This document shows positions 54,801 to 61,224 of a stretch of 64,000 bases of DNA, one piece after another. The position numbers and the translations under genes were made by a program. This DNA is from Typha latifolia (Eukaryota > Streptophyta > Magnoliopsida > Poales > Typhaceae). The notes below the pieces were generated by a model that saw nothing but the letters and a program-made list of their open reading frames with translations, did not search any database and was not told the origin of the DNA. Location: positions 11,171,188 through 11,235,187 of the forward strand of contig CM034101.1 in NCBI GenBank assembly GCA_019914945.1, written 5' to 3'. Each line of letters begins with the position of its first letter. Position 1 is the stretch's first letter.

Positions 54801-57152
54801 CATTTAGGCTGGAGCATTTGTTAGTCCAAAAGGCATAACAAGAAATTTGGAAGCACCATATCGAGCTACGCACATTGTCTTGGCCTTGTCGCCCTTCATG
54901 ATGCGCACTTGGTAGTAGCGTGACCTCAAGTCCAGCTTGGTGAAGAACTTTGCTGCGCCAAGTTGATCGAATAAGTCCGCAATCAACGGTATTGGGTACT
55001 TATTCTTGATCATCACCAACGATGGCTATGCCACAGGCACAGACCGTGCCGTAGCACTTGTCGGTCGTGCCGTAAGAGAAGGAGAGAAAAATGTAAGGGA
55101 TACTCATTGTCGCCTTTACAATCGGATGCCCTAGCCCGAGAGAGAATAGAGAGAAAGAGAGAGAGAAAGGAGGGGGGGGGGAGTTAAAACTTAAGTTGTG
55201 GATCCGGATTTCTTCTCTCTCAGGCTAGGGCATATGATGAAGCGACGGCGAGCGGCAATCGACAACGGGTAACTCGACGACGAGGTCGATGATGAGCGGC
55301 AAAACTATTAGGAGGGGTGCCATGCGGCACCCCTCGTGCCATGTGCTGGTACGCCGCTAGCATGGCCATCCATGATTATCACCTTGTTGAGAGCTCGGTA
55401 GTCAATACATAGTCGCAAGGTTCCGTCGCTCTTCTTTTGGAACAAGACTGGCGCTCCATATGGTGCCTTTGAAGGTCGGATGAAGCCCGCGTCCAGCTGC
55501 TCTTTTAATTGTCTTCGCAATTTCTTGAGCTCCAGTGGTGCCATTCAGTAAGGCGCCTTCGCTGGTGGCTTAGCACCGGGCTCCATCTCGATGGCATGGT
55601 CCACCTCTCGGCTAGGCGGCAAGTCGTTAGGCAATTTGGCTAGCACGACGCCGTTGAACTCTTCAAGGACGCATGTAATTTCTGTAGGAATAGGAGCAGC
55701 AGCAACTGTCTCTGCGCCATCGATCCTGAGGGTAGCAAGATACATGGTTTTGCCCCGCTTTGCCCCTTTGTTCAACTGCATGGCCGAGAGTGTCTTCGGA
55801 CTGAAGGAGAGGCCTTCGCTGGTCCGCACCATGCAAGGCATTCCTTCTTCTAGGATACTAAGTGCTCCTAGGTGTGGCGGTGTGGCAGTGGTACTGCCTT
55901 GGCTGCAACCTGTCGAGGAAGTAGAACAGGCAATCTTCCTCTGTCATGTTTGAGATTGACAGCGTCAATTGGGTGAACTCTTTGACATAGTCTTTGAGCG
56001 TGCCACTATGCTTCAATCTCTGCAACTCCTTTCCTGCTAAGAACTCGACATTTTCGGGAATGAATTGCAGTATGATTTCTCGCTTCAATTCATCCCAAGT
56101 GTCGATACGGAAAAGACCCTTCTCGATCTCTACCGCCCGTCGACGCCACCATAACATAGCGTCGTTGGTGAAATACATAGTCGCTGTTTGGACCTTCTCA
56201 TCTTCATCCTGAAATCGCGTGGCTTTGAGGTAGCTCTCCATATTCCATAGGAAGTTCTCAACTTCCTTGGCATCTCGTATACCCCTGAAATAACGAGGTT
56301 CGGGGACACGTGGCCTAGGCGAGTCCCTTGCGGGAGCACCTCCGCATGCAACCGCCTTTCGAGAATGGCGACCTTGGTTTTGTCGATCTCCTCAACCTTA
56401 GCCCTTAACTCCTCCAAGTCTTGCTCAGCAACCCCTTCATAATTTTGTCTAGCAAGCTCTGCTCTAAACTCGCGAAACTAAGATTTGAACGTGCCCATCG
56501 CAGCACGGCCATGACCACATCCTAAAGGCCTCCTTATAGATGGATTTTTTAAACGAAAGTTACAAACACTGGAATTAGACGGGGGAGGAGATAGCAGATG
56601 GATTGGAGGTGAGGTCCGTCAGAAGACGAGGAATGCTTCCGGCTTGAAGAGGTGAGGTCTGTCAGAGAAACACTAAGCAACACTCCTAGTGAGGCCCACC
56701 GGGCGCTTGGATCAGTTGAGGGAGCAGCCGGCGAAGATGAAGATGAAGTCGCAGTAGCAAAGAAAATCAATTTAGCATACTCGAATCCACATATAATGCC
56801 TTGATTTTTGGTCTAACAACAAAATAAAGACCAGAATTCTTTAAAATCACGAAGCACAATTTTTTTTTAAATATTCATGTCAGAAAAAGTGGTTGTAACA
56901 AGTTTGTATTTGGACAAAGTTTTGTGGTTCGAAATGAAGACATGATTCCGATCAAAACTCATAACAAGAAAACCCCGTATACCAACTAATGCAGGGAAGC
57001 ATTGAGGAAGATGATACAAACTTCAATATGTTGATTCGAGATTTAACACTGAAAAGAAGTTCTTCTTTAATCTGTTGATAATTACAGATACTAGATCAAA
57101 GGCATATATTTTTGAGAAATACAGAAGTTGTTCGAGAAGATATCTTGAATTA

Positions 57153-57234
<82 letters not shown>

Positions 57235-60200
57235 TTGATGAGAGGACCGGATTGAATTGCTTACATTTGTTTGGCCATTATAGCCCCAGACGTATCAAAA
57301 TTTACAAAATTCAAGAATCCTTTGGGCATGTCTTCTCATCCTCTTTTCTAATACCAGTTACCTAAAAGCCTACAACTATGGGCTATCCAATCAGCTGCTG
57401 CATTGCCCTATCGTAGTGTATGTTGTACAGTTGCATTTGTAAAAGTTCTAAGTGCCAAAATGCAGACCTATTTATTATGTACTATGTGTATGGGTGGTTC
57501 CATTGACCCTGAAAGCAGTGTGGTCAAGGGCATCACACTCCAAAATGACGCAATCCAACTCCAACCTGACTACAATCCGGATTGCATCCAACACTCCATG
57601 CACTTTGCATTCCAGCGGAGTCACTCCAAAGAGCTCCTTTGCACCTGCAAATATAGGAGATCCCTTAGAGTCTTGTATTAGATATCCCACTCCTCCCTTT
57701 TGGACCAAGGGATCAAATGATCTTTAGATTTAACTGATAATAGATTGAACCAATTCTGCCAAAGGTTTATAGGGTTATTTATAGACAATAGGGGCCAAAA
57801 ACACTAATTTGACAAAATGTCAAACTTTCCATGGATAGAAAGTTTCAACTTGGACCCATGGACACCTAATTTAACCCAACCCAAACACACTGAAACTAAT
57901 GGAATCGAATTCCTATTCTTACATAATGATGTAAAGAAAATAAACTTTCTTAAAAAGAAAAGCTTTCTTAAAATGAAAAAAAAAATGTTGATTTGATGCC
58001 TGAACCATGAAGTTTGGCATAAATCTGCCTTGGACGTCTTCCTTCAAACCACAAAATTCTTTCCTAATCCAAGTTTTTACAGCTTCCTTTTCTGATATGA
58101 ATATCTTCAAAAGAAAAGTCTCCTTTCATGGCATTTTTGGAGGATCTTTTTTCTTTATTTCATTCATAGATCAATGATCAAGACTTTAAGCATGCATCCT
58201 TGGAGTATGCTCAATTGATTACTTTGCCCCTTCATCATAGCCCTTGATCATTTGAGTGTAACCAAGCATTTACCAATCCCACATCTTTTACAGTTGAAGC
58301 ACACAAGGGCATGACACTAGCCTTCTGCAGAATGGCTTTTTTAGTAGTATAACAGAAATGAAAATCTCCATCATGTTCTTTTTACTCCTATTATGGTAGG
58401 CTTGAGGAAGATGTTGATCCGTATTTTTATGCTTTGAAGGCCCCAGCTGGATTTTCATTTCTAGACTTTTTTGTTTTCTTACTTGAGATCGAAGAAATAA
58501 CTAGTATGACCTCCCTACACTTTATCACTATACAAGGGCGAGATCATCTGTTTTCCAGGATGTGAAAGCTCTTGTTGGAGTTAGGCCTCTCTTGCTTCCA
58601 CCACCATTCACCCAAGGAGTACCTCTAAGAGATCAACTCAGAAAGCCAGAAGAAGTCATTTTCCTGTTTTTTGTTTAAACTTTGATGCTAAATTATGGAA
58701 ACCTTGATAATGTATTTTTCCTGTTAACTTAGTATAATTATTATAGGAACACAATTTCTTGGTCTAATTTAATTTATATGTTCAGATATTAGTTTTTAAT
58801 GGAATCTAATGGCAAACAATTTTTTCACTTTTTTGTCAGTTATGCATTGTTCAAGATGTTTGATGATTTGATACTTTTGGCTAAAGGAGGTTTAATTGTT
58901 TACCAAGGATCAGTTAAGCAAGTTGAAGAATACTTCTCAGGTCTAGGAATTAATGTTCCTGAGCGTGTGAATCCTCCAGATTACTTTATTGACATCTTAG
59001 AGGGCATAATAAAGCCAAGCACAAGCATGAATATTACTTCTAAACATCTTCCGCTGACATGGATGCTGCATAATGGGTATGATGTGCCCCAAGATATGCA
59101 AGATGATCTTAATGAAATTGATGCGCCATCCAGGACTTCTGAACCAAGTTCTTCCAGGCCTGGCCTTAACGACCAATCTGTTTCTGGTGACTTATGGGGC
59201 AGTGCCATATGTACTCTGGAGCAAGAGCCGGATCAGGTTAGTTATGATGTTTCAAAATTGAAAGATCTATCTAACAGAAGAACACCTGGTATTCTAGTGC
59301 AATACAAGTACTACTTGGGAAGGTAACTTCTTTTCCTGGGATTGTCTTTTCTATCCTACTTATCCTGATCAGATATATTTTGTGAAAAGTGTGTAATTCT
59401 CTTAAAATATGCAAAGGATTACCTATTTCCCTTTCAGGGTCACTAAGCAGCGGTTACGTGAAGCTAAAGCACAAGGAATTGATTTTCTGATACTAGGACT
59501 TGCTGGAATTTGCTTAGGGACCATTGCTGGAGTGAATGATGAATCAATTGGGGCAGATGGTTATACATACACTATCATTGCTGTTTGTAAGTTGACAGTC
59601 CTTTCCTTTTATTAACAAGGAATTATTCATTTCACACCCTACTCTATGTGTTTATTTCAGTTTGCACTGTCTTTTCACTATTTCTAATTCAAACCTTGTA
59701 TTTTTTTTTTCAATTGAATCATAGAAGACACCCTATTTAGGGTGTTCCAAGGGCAAATACAGGGCCGGTTCATGTTGTCTTTGGTACTTTATTAAAAATA
59801 CAGGGGTTAAATTAATAATAGTTGATAGATAAGGGTGTAAACCGCAATAAACACATAATGTAAACTGTGTAAAATGAAAAACTCCCTATCTTTTCAGCCA
59901 CAATGTATATTTAGTTTAAATTTTATGTACTCTTTTGCAGCTCTTCTGTGTCAGATTGGGTCTTTGAAATCATTTTCTCTTGAAAGGTTGCAGTATTGGA
60001 GAGAAAGAGAGTCTGGCATGAGCTCATTAGCTTATTTTCTCTCGAGAGATACAATTGATCATGTAAACACAGTCATCAAGCCAATAGTTTATCTTTTAAT
60101 GTTCTATTTCTTCACCAATCCCAGATCATCCATAGCAGACAACTATGTTGTCTTGATAGCACTCGTGTATTGTGTAACTGGCATTGGTTATACATTTGCC

Positions 60201-60447
60201 ATCTGCTTCCAATCTGGTTCAGCCCAACTAGTAAGCATATTTTCAGGAAACTTACACTGTCATCTCTTTTTCAGTGCATATTGTACTTTTATCCTTAACA
60301 CCAAACAATTCTGATCTTGCAGTGGTCTGCTCTATTTCCTGTTGTTTTAACCTTGCTAGCTACCCAGGGTAGTACTCCACAGCTTCTAGCTAACTTATGC
60401 TACCCAAAGTGGGCACTGGAAGCATTTATCATTATAAATGCAGAAAG
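11966..60447 (+). CDS. ABCG-family half-transporter, ABCG24/ABCG28 type (3' end beyond window)
   Basis: Plasma- or endomembrane ATP-binding cassette exporter of the plant WBC/ABCG subfamily that has a long Cys-rich N-terminal domain. The substrate cannot be told from sequence. Thirteen exons join in frame with GT-AG introns: 11966-12186, 12293-12369, 13176-13448, 20975-21038, 21139-21285, 21444-21478, 33822-33895, 35278-36137, 47192-47488, 58840-59322, 59438-59586, 59941-60230, 60323-60447. This gives 3095 nt, or 1031 full codons. Order: signal peptide (1-31), Cys-rich lumenal/extracellular domain, TM segment (~287-310), basic linker, ABC domain (Walker A 516-524, signature ISGGQ 623-627, Walker B LLILDE, H680), then the ABC2 membrane domain. 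Family members run to about 1,080-1,110 residues. The final exon (expected to start YxGVW) was not found before 64000. The N-terminal start has an in-frame hydrophobic leader. The frame is intact despite introns of 7.5, 12.3, 11.1 and 11.4 kb filled with transposons. Confidence 0.92.
15615..15815. repeat. TTCGAA-rich repeat, copy 2
   Basis: Aligns with 1857-2065: the start gtgcattctcgtcgagcacg, then GTTCGAACA, TTTGAACGC and GTTCGAATACG words, then an A/T-rich tail. It sits in ABCG intron 3. The two copies are diverged and no target duplication was recognised. Confidence 0.5.
17710..17748 (+). repeat. (GA)n microsatellite
   Basis: About 19 AG units inside ABCG intron 3, in a longer purine-rich stretch (17650-17750). 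It creates artificial Arg-Glu open frames on both strands. Confidence 0.95.
18557..19030 (-). pseudogene. C2H2 zinc-finger (ZAT-like) pseudogene, antisense in ABCG intron 3
   Basis: Read on the minus strand. Finger 1 (18927-18862) is [21 protein letters not shown]: the first zinc-binding Cys is Tyr. In the same frame a TGA (18816-18814) is followed by [11 protein letters not shown] (18803-18771), a linker typical of plant ZAT-type regulators. A frameshift then leads into finger 2, [21 protein letters not shown], in the 18557-18769 frame. Plant ZAT proteins are Cys2-His2 transcription regulators, often single-exon. The order finger, [16 protein letters not shown] motif, finger is the family's own. 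One lost ligand, one stop and one frameshift show it is dead. It may be a retroposed or transduplicated copy. No poly(A) or element boundary could be proven. Confidence 0.75.
19250..19665. repeat. CT-rich low-complexity tract with (CT)n core
   Basis: About 400 bp of almost pure pyrimidine on the plus strand. It ends in an uninterrupted (CT)n of about 25 units at 19592-19642. The Ser/Leu/Phe-rich open frame over it is a compositional artefact. Confidence 0.9.
19667..19800. mobile_element. Fragment of the GATCGGCC (hAT-like) MITE family
   Basis: Contains gggatcggccgatcctgacc, tactggc/ttggccgaaacc words and ggatcgggattgattgaaac, as in the complete elements at 23099-23840 and 42297-42950. It is truncated and no ends are identifiable. 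Similar scraps lie at about 18140-18280 and 20475-20560. Confidence 0.45.
19881..20362. mobile_element. Foldback/Mutator-like element, copy A, with near-perfect central hairpin
   Basis: The ends read gatggccgtgccgacc and, reverse-complemented, aatggctgtgccaacc. Flanks share TATGTG (19871-19876 and 20367-20372), a probable degraded target duplication. Both halves are mutually inverted along most of the length. The core is the strongest part: 20053-20120 pairs with 20135-20203 around a 14-nt loop. The element carries two boxes shared with copies B, C and D: ttaagttgcagatcc (loop) and a ggggtgcagtgcgg / cctcttgtgccatgtg block (20312-20344). No transposase. It is transcribed as part of ABCG intron 3. 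Confidence 0.65.
20975..21478 (+). CDS. ABCG exons 4-6: Cys-rich domain, microexons
   Basis: Exon 4 (20975-21038, 64 bp) encodes the [20 protein letters not shown] block. Exon 5 (21139-21285) gives [20 protein letters not shown], then [20 protein letters not shown]. Exon 6 (21444-21478) is a 35-bp microexon for [11 protein letters not shown]. Introns 4 and 5 are only 100 and 158 bp. All phases agree (1, 2, 2, 1). Six or more conserved cysteines lie in this block, which fits a folded extracytoplasmic domain. Confidence 0.9.
21922..23064. mobile_element. Non-autonomous DNA element with ~100-bp terminal inverted repeats
   Basis: The left end attgcactttatctttctg, then gtggtttgacccaattg and aatcccc...tgtactttcaactt, matches the reverse complement of the right end, attgcactttacgcccctat, then ggtttagcccaattg and aatccccccatgtactttcactt. 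The 1.14 kb between carries no transposase-like frame. Long TIRs without coding capacity suit a Mutator-like MITE, but the 9-bp flanks do not match, so the superfamily is inferred. Confidence 0.7.
23099..23840. mobile_element. hAT-like MITE with perfect 8-bp target duplication
   Basis: Flanked by AATCATAC at 23091-23098 and 23841-23848. It begins cagggatcccaaaat and its reverse-complemented end begins caagcttccgaaact, an imperfect TIR of the hAT form CARGG...CCRAAA. The subterminal zones repeat GATCGGNCGATC, GGATCGGGATCG and GGTATCGGCC. There is no coding capacity. It inserted 27 bp from the long-TIR element. It belongs to the same family as 42297-42950. Confidence 0.75.
23961..25710 (-). mobile_element. 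Truncated Ty1/copia element (RT-RNase H and 3' LTR), antisense
   Basis: The 3' LTR is 23961-24065 (105 bp, TGTATTTGTG...CATAACA on the minus strand), preceded by a purine tract ggggaaggggg. Upstream, minus-strand frames give a copia reverse transcriptase start (WEIVPYRV, then [17 protein letters not shown], 25270-25460) and an RNase H/C-terminal region ([11 protein letters not shown]). Stops and frameshifts are frequent, and the catalytic YVDD block is not intact. The 5' part is cut off near 25710, where chromovirus sequence begins. A second copy of the same family lies at 49010-51991. Confidence 0.75.
25711..30133 (-). mobile_element. Decayed Ty3/gypsy chromovirus-type element, antisense, internal region
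   Basis: Read right to left. A primer-binding site complementary to initiator tRNA-Met (TGGTATCAAAGC, 30131-30120) is followed by a gag remnant (about 29430-29230, [20 protein letters not shown]). Next is a retropepsin (28830-29177) in which the catalytic DSG reads ASG, then an RT/RNase H remnant (27458-27661, [19 protein letters not shown]), integrase remnants (~26240-26340) and an integrase C-terminal [10 protein letters not shown] near 25820. Many stops are present. A ~200-bp GATCGGCC-type MITE fragment lies inside at about 28480-28685. The 3' end is lost at 25710. Confidence 0.75.
28480..28685. mobile_element. GATCGGCC-type MITE fragment inside the chromovirus
   Basis: Starts near ctagtttcaaccaatccc and ends near tcgatcccgagttttggaac, with gatggatcggcc and attgggattg words between. 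Its ends resemble those of the two complete hAT-like MITEs, but no clean 8-bp duplication was found. Confidence 0.5.
30134..30560 (-). mobile_element. Probable 5' LTR of the antisense chromovirus
   Basis: Adjoins the primer-binding site; its minus-strand 3' end is ...AAAATCTATCA. It contains TTCGAA words at 30440-30510 (gttcgaatgc, cattcgaacgcc) like the repeat at 1857-2065. The right border is approximate. Confidence 0.45.
30593..31150 (+). mobile_element. LTR fragment, plus orientation, one arm of an inverted repeat
   Basis: Starts caacaacccaaaattttaaa, matching the LTR start at 32739 on the other strand. It then jumps to the internal part (aaaatataagagattttgat). About 450 bp here match the reverse complement of about 31330-31860 (shared: aaagattttt, acaaataaaatattattttgag, gaattattcatgcatatat, gataagtctag). 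The element has lost the stretch between its first ~50 bp and the homologous internal block. Confidence 0.6.
31190..32739 (-). mobile_element. LTR fragment, minus orientation, other arm of the inverted repeat
   Basis: On the minus strand it starts TGTAACAACTCGGAATTTTA at 32739. It includes a ctataaaaagg TATA-type box (32597-32607), aaaccctagaggag, and a block ending with the agtgac-cta / aaagtcggta motif also seen in the LTRs at 39633 and 61225. Three imperfect copies of an A/T-rich unit (ttcagaaat-cgaaattcatataaattgaaat) repeat at about 31900-32080. Confidence 0.55.
32750..33255. mobile_element. Foldback-family element, copy C (boundaries approximate)
   Basis: Holds both family boxes: a core atttaagttaggatccgc (32943-32961) and the terminal box ggggtgttgtgcggcacccc (33174-33193), then tcatgccatgtgctg. 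It is GC-richer than the flanking intron. Ends and target duplication could not be fixed. Confidence 0.5.
33822..36137 (+). CDS. ABCG exons 7-8: first TM segment, linker, Walker A
   Basis: Exon 7 (33822-33895, 74 bp) gives [20 protein letters not shown] and the first half of a membrane helix. Exon 8 (35278-36137, 860 bp) continues [18 protein letters not shown], then the family-typical [14 protein letters not shown]. After a basic, Ser-rich cytoplasmic linker comes [13 protein letters not shown] and [10 protein letters not shown]. The ABC domain begins near [13 protein letters not shown], with Walker [10 protein letters not shown] (35932-35958, residues 516-524) and Q-loop GFVPQDD. The exon ends ENLWFSAHC with a split Arg codon. 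Intron 7 is 1382 bp, with nothing recognisable in it. Confidence 0.93.
38326..39104. mobile_element. Foldback-family element, copy D, inside the copia gag and itself split by an LTR
   Basis: Flanks CTATACCAAT (38316-38325) and CTATACAAT (39105-39113) look like a ~9-bp target duplication with one indel. Copia gag reads on either side. It carries the terminal box ggggtgccgcacgacacccc (38359-38378) and the core acttaaattgcggacc (39028-39043). The 38498-38964 LTR interrupts it. Without the LTR the element would be about 310 bp. Confidence 0.65.
38498..38964. mobile_element. Solo LTR of the chromovirus family found at 51992, nested in copy D
   Basis: Starts tgtcacggacttaaccttt and ends gatggggcatca. 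It aligns over its length with the LTR at 51992-52467 (shared: cgcaagatgaag, cctcgaagtaaag, aaacttagctactaag, cctatc-agtagt-gataagct). The 5-bp flanks do not match convincingly. It is an insertion within an insertion within the copia. Confidence 0.65.
39633..41891 (+). mobile_element. Solo LTR (2.26 kb) of a chromovirus, inserted in the copia
   Basis: TGTCGAACCAG...GGGTCGTGACA with 5-bp flanks GCTTT (39628-39632) and GCTTC (41892-41896), four of five bases equal. Inside are TTAGGGTT-type and CGGGTTCGGG-rich blocks, a (GA)n at 40193-40220, a tandem repeat of about 58 bp (40796-40918, gtgtgcaaat-tatttatttca), 'actgagctatagttgttggctcatg' (41518-41542, split here by description only) and the 3' tail. 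The same LTR occurs inverted at 61225-64000 and 61811-63628. No internal region, so it is a solo LTR. Confidence 0.8.
42297..42950. mobile_element. hAT-like MITE with perfect 8-bp target duplication, in the copia integrase
   Basis: Flanked by CTTTTATT at 42289-42296 and 42951-42958. Removing it and one duplicate rejoins the copia integrase reading. It starts caaggttcgaaaaatc; its reverse-complemented end starts catcgtttgaatgatc. Subterminal GATCGGCCGATCC and ggattaggatcgg words are shared with 23099-23840. A (GA)n tract (42775-42834) lies inside. No coding capacity. Confidence 0.8.
42775..42834 (+). repeat. (GA)n microsatellite
   Basis: About 29 GA units within the hAT-like MITE. Confidence 0.95.
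43531..44250 (-). mobile_element. Chromovirus fragment: 3' LTR plus chromodomain end, in the copia
   Basis: On the plus strand it starts tgtcacagacttaaccg, like the LTR at 38498, and ends ...agggtgtgaca near 44135. Beyond it, 44136-44250 matches the 3' internal end of the 52468-56530 element: the purine tract region ccccccacctaatg, then, read antisense, a chromodomain tail ([16 protein letters not shown]). The copia reads [13 protein letters not shown] just before it and continues to the YVDD after it, with some copia sequence lost. Confidence 0.65.
47192..47488 (+). CDS. ABCG exon 9: ABC signature and Walker B
   Basis: 297 bp with both junctions in phase 2. It reads [20 protein letters not shown], then [20 protein letters not shown] (ABC signature ISGGQ, residues 623-627), [12 protein letters not shown] (Walker B and D-loop, 643-654) and MVVHQP (switch His680). 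All catalytic residues expected of an active ABC ATPase are present: Walker B Asp647, Glu648 and His680. Confidence 0.95.
48365..48450 (+). repeat. Short tandem repeat, ~27-bp unit, three copies
   Basis: Units of the form gtc-tcacaccccgtgttaat-ccct (gccacaccccgtgctaatgg, gtcacaccccgtgttaatgc, atcacaatacgtgttgag), increasingly diverged to the right. No function is evident. Confidence 0.6.
49010..51991 (-). mobile_element. Decayed Ty1/copia element, antisense, second copy of the 23961 family
   Basis: Matches 24066-25710 over most of its length (for example gtttgctaataagata-ttaagacga, both near the 3' end), and extends further 5' into integrase (51640-51990). RNase H reads [20 protein letters not shown] (50190-50250). 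RT remnants lie between 50470 and 51300. Many stops. A solo LTR (49302-50183) splits the RNase H. The 5' end is cut by the chromovirus LTR at 51992. No LTR of its own was identified. Confidence 0.65.
49302..50183 (+). mobile_element. Probable solo LTR (~880 bp) inside the copia RNase H
   Basis: Begins TGTTATGACCCAGC and ends GATCGTAACA, giving TG...CA termini. Copia RNase H coding (AAKEI) stops abruptly at its right border and resumes to its left. Flanks ATGGT and TTGAT match only weakly, so the duplication has decayed or the borders are a few bases off. The orientation shown is the strand on which it starts TG. Confidence 0.5.
51992..52467 (-). mobile_element. 3' LTR of the antisense chromovirus
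   Basis: On the minus strand it starts TGATATCTCATCGAAG after the purine tract aggtggggaagaa and ends AGTCCATGACA. Related LTRs are at 38498-38964 and 43531-44135. It is 476 bp long. Confidence 0.7.
52468..56530 (-). mobile_element. Ty3/gypsy chromovirus, antisense, gag-pol readable but broken
   Basis: Read right to left: gag (56417-55860, [20 protein letters not shown], then [17 protein letters not shown]); a gag-pol linker and catalytic-part remnants (55841-55545); RT (55544-55384, [20 protein letters not shown]); insertion of a foldback element; RT continuation (55017-54700, [16 protein letters not shown], then YLDD near 54760); RNase H (54388-54104, [18 protein letters not shown]); integrase (53822-52900, [18 protein letters not shown]); C-terminus [12 protein letters not shown] (52770); and a chromodomain (52650-52540). 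Several stops and shifts. The 5' LTR is missing; the element is truncated near 56530. Chromodomain position places it in the chromovirus clade. Confidence 0.85.
55018..55372. mobile_element. Foldback-family element, copy B, inserted in the chromovirus RT
   Basis: Best-defined member (355 bp). Flanks TGATCATCACC (55007-55017) and TGATTATCACC (55373-55383) are an 11-bp target duplication with one substitution; removing the insert restores the RT reading [13 protein letters not shown]. Termini gatggctatgc and, reverse-complemented, gatggccatgc. Core aacttaagttgtggatccgg (55187-55206) sits between arms gccctagcccgagagagaa and ttcttctctctcaggctaggg. Terminal box ggggtgccatgcggcacccc (55314-55333). 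No transposase; Mutator-like by duplication length (inferred). Confidence 0.75.
57155..57234 (+). repeat. (ATT)n microsatellite, ~27 units
   Basis: Almost perfect TTA repeat; it makes an artificial poly-Tyr frame on the plus strand. Confidence 0.97.
57381..57720 (-). pseudogene. RNase H-like (RVT_3 type) fragment, antisense
   Basis: The minus-strand frame 57708-57475 reads [20 protein letters not shown], then [20 protein letters not shown] and [14 protein letters not shown], the order of a plant RNase H-like domain. After stops, another frame reaches [13 protein letters not shown] (57420-57380), the terminal motif of the same domain, with Gln lost to a stop. Such domains come from LINE retrotransposons or single-exon RNase H-like genes. 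It is broken and short, so I treat it as a relic. Confidence 0.6.
58840..60447 (+). CDS. ABCG exons 10-13: C-terminal ABC and membrane domain
   Basis: Exon 10 (58840-59322) starts at [18 protein letters not shown] and reads [20 protein letters not shown], then [12 protein letters not shown], a family-specific linker and QYKYYLGR. Exon 11 (59438-59586) gives [20 protein letters not shown] and the first helix of the ABC2 domain, ending IIAV. Exon 12 (59941-60230) gives [20 protein letters not shown], then [20 protein letters not shown] and two further helices. Exon 13 (60323-60447) gives [17 protein letters not shown], then [17 protein letters not shown], and ends in a split codon (ag|gtattt). 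The expected last exon, with the final helix, is absent from 60448-64000. Confidence 0.93.
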
Positions 60448-60954
60448 GTATTTCTTTCCTTGTTTTTGAACATAATACTGTTATATTTACACAATTGTTC
60501 ACACTTGATGAAGATTGTATAAAGCGTCTATGCTCTGTTTATTTTCTTGTACACATATTAGGACTGCATTGCTGAAGGGTACAACTACATGCTCTGTGAC
60601 TATGCAATACATATAACCACAAGGATGTAATAGATTGATAACCTTTCAATCTTTATTTAGCATGGTAATGAGCAGCAAACACATAACTTACTACCTTAGA
60701 TTTGTAGAAATTATGTTAGTTTATAATATTTATTATATAAGTAAGATCATCTCAAAATGTTGCTTTAAAACTCATGTTACATTTTAACCTTGACTGTTTT
60801 CTAGCATTATGACCTGGAAAATGGAGAGAATTCACTAATTTTGATGTTATATTATTTTCAACTCTTAAAGGCATCAAACCTTCAACACTCTTCTGCTTAT
60901 GTCAAAATCAACAATAAGAAAGGGAAAGTTTTCTGAAATTTTGAAATTATGTCT

Positions 60955-61110
60955 TGTCACGATTCGAAATCGGAATCATGACCGGTTATGTACTTCATTA
61001 CGCTTGAGATACACGAAGCCTTACTAATTCTTTCTAAGTACACAATGACAAGAAGGAAAAGAATTTGATTTATATGATTTAACCTAATCATAATGAAACA
61101 ACCAATTTGA
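60955..61110 (-). mobile_element. Truncated LTR terminus
   Basis: tgtcacgattcgaaatcgga, then catgaccggttatgtac and gcttgagatacacgaagcc, are a diverged copy of the terminal 100 bp of the LTRs at 61225 and 61811. It is followed by a short direct repeat (atttgatttatat-atttaacc-aatcataat at about 61067-61098 and 61109-61137). Confidence 0.6.
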
Positions 61111-61224
61111 TTTATATAATTTAACCCAATCATAATTTTCAGATGTTTTTCCTGAAGATTTACATAGTTTTCCACCTGATAGAGAGATAGATTTCACCAT
61201 AGACCTGCTCCCCAGAACTAAACT

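Larger units (their letters stand above)
47489..58839 (+). other. ABCG intron 9 (11.4 kb)
   Basis: Donor gttgtt, acceptor tttgtcag. From 47489 to 49009 it is AT-rich with a short tandem repeat (48365-48450). Next come an antisense copia with a solo LTR inside, an antisense chromovirus, an (ATT)n tract, an RNase H fragment, and about 1.1 kb (57730-58839) with nothing recognised. Confidence 0.8.

Noticed and set aside
52468..56530. Endogenous pararetrovirus
   Set aside because: Gag-protease-RT-RNase H-integrase-chromodomain order with an LTR and a polypurine tract fits a Ty3/gypsy chromovirus; no movement-protein or virus coat features were seen.
57075..57365. Open frame with a long Tyr run
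   Set aside because: Translation of the (ATT)n microsatellite at 57155-57234; no start context or domain.
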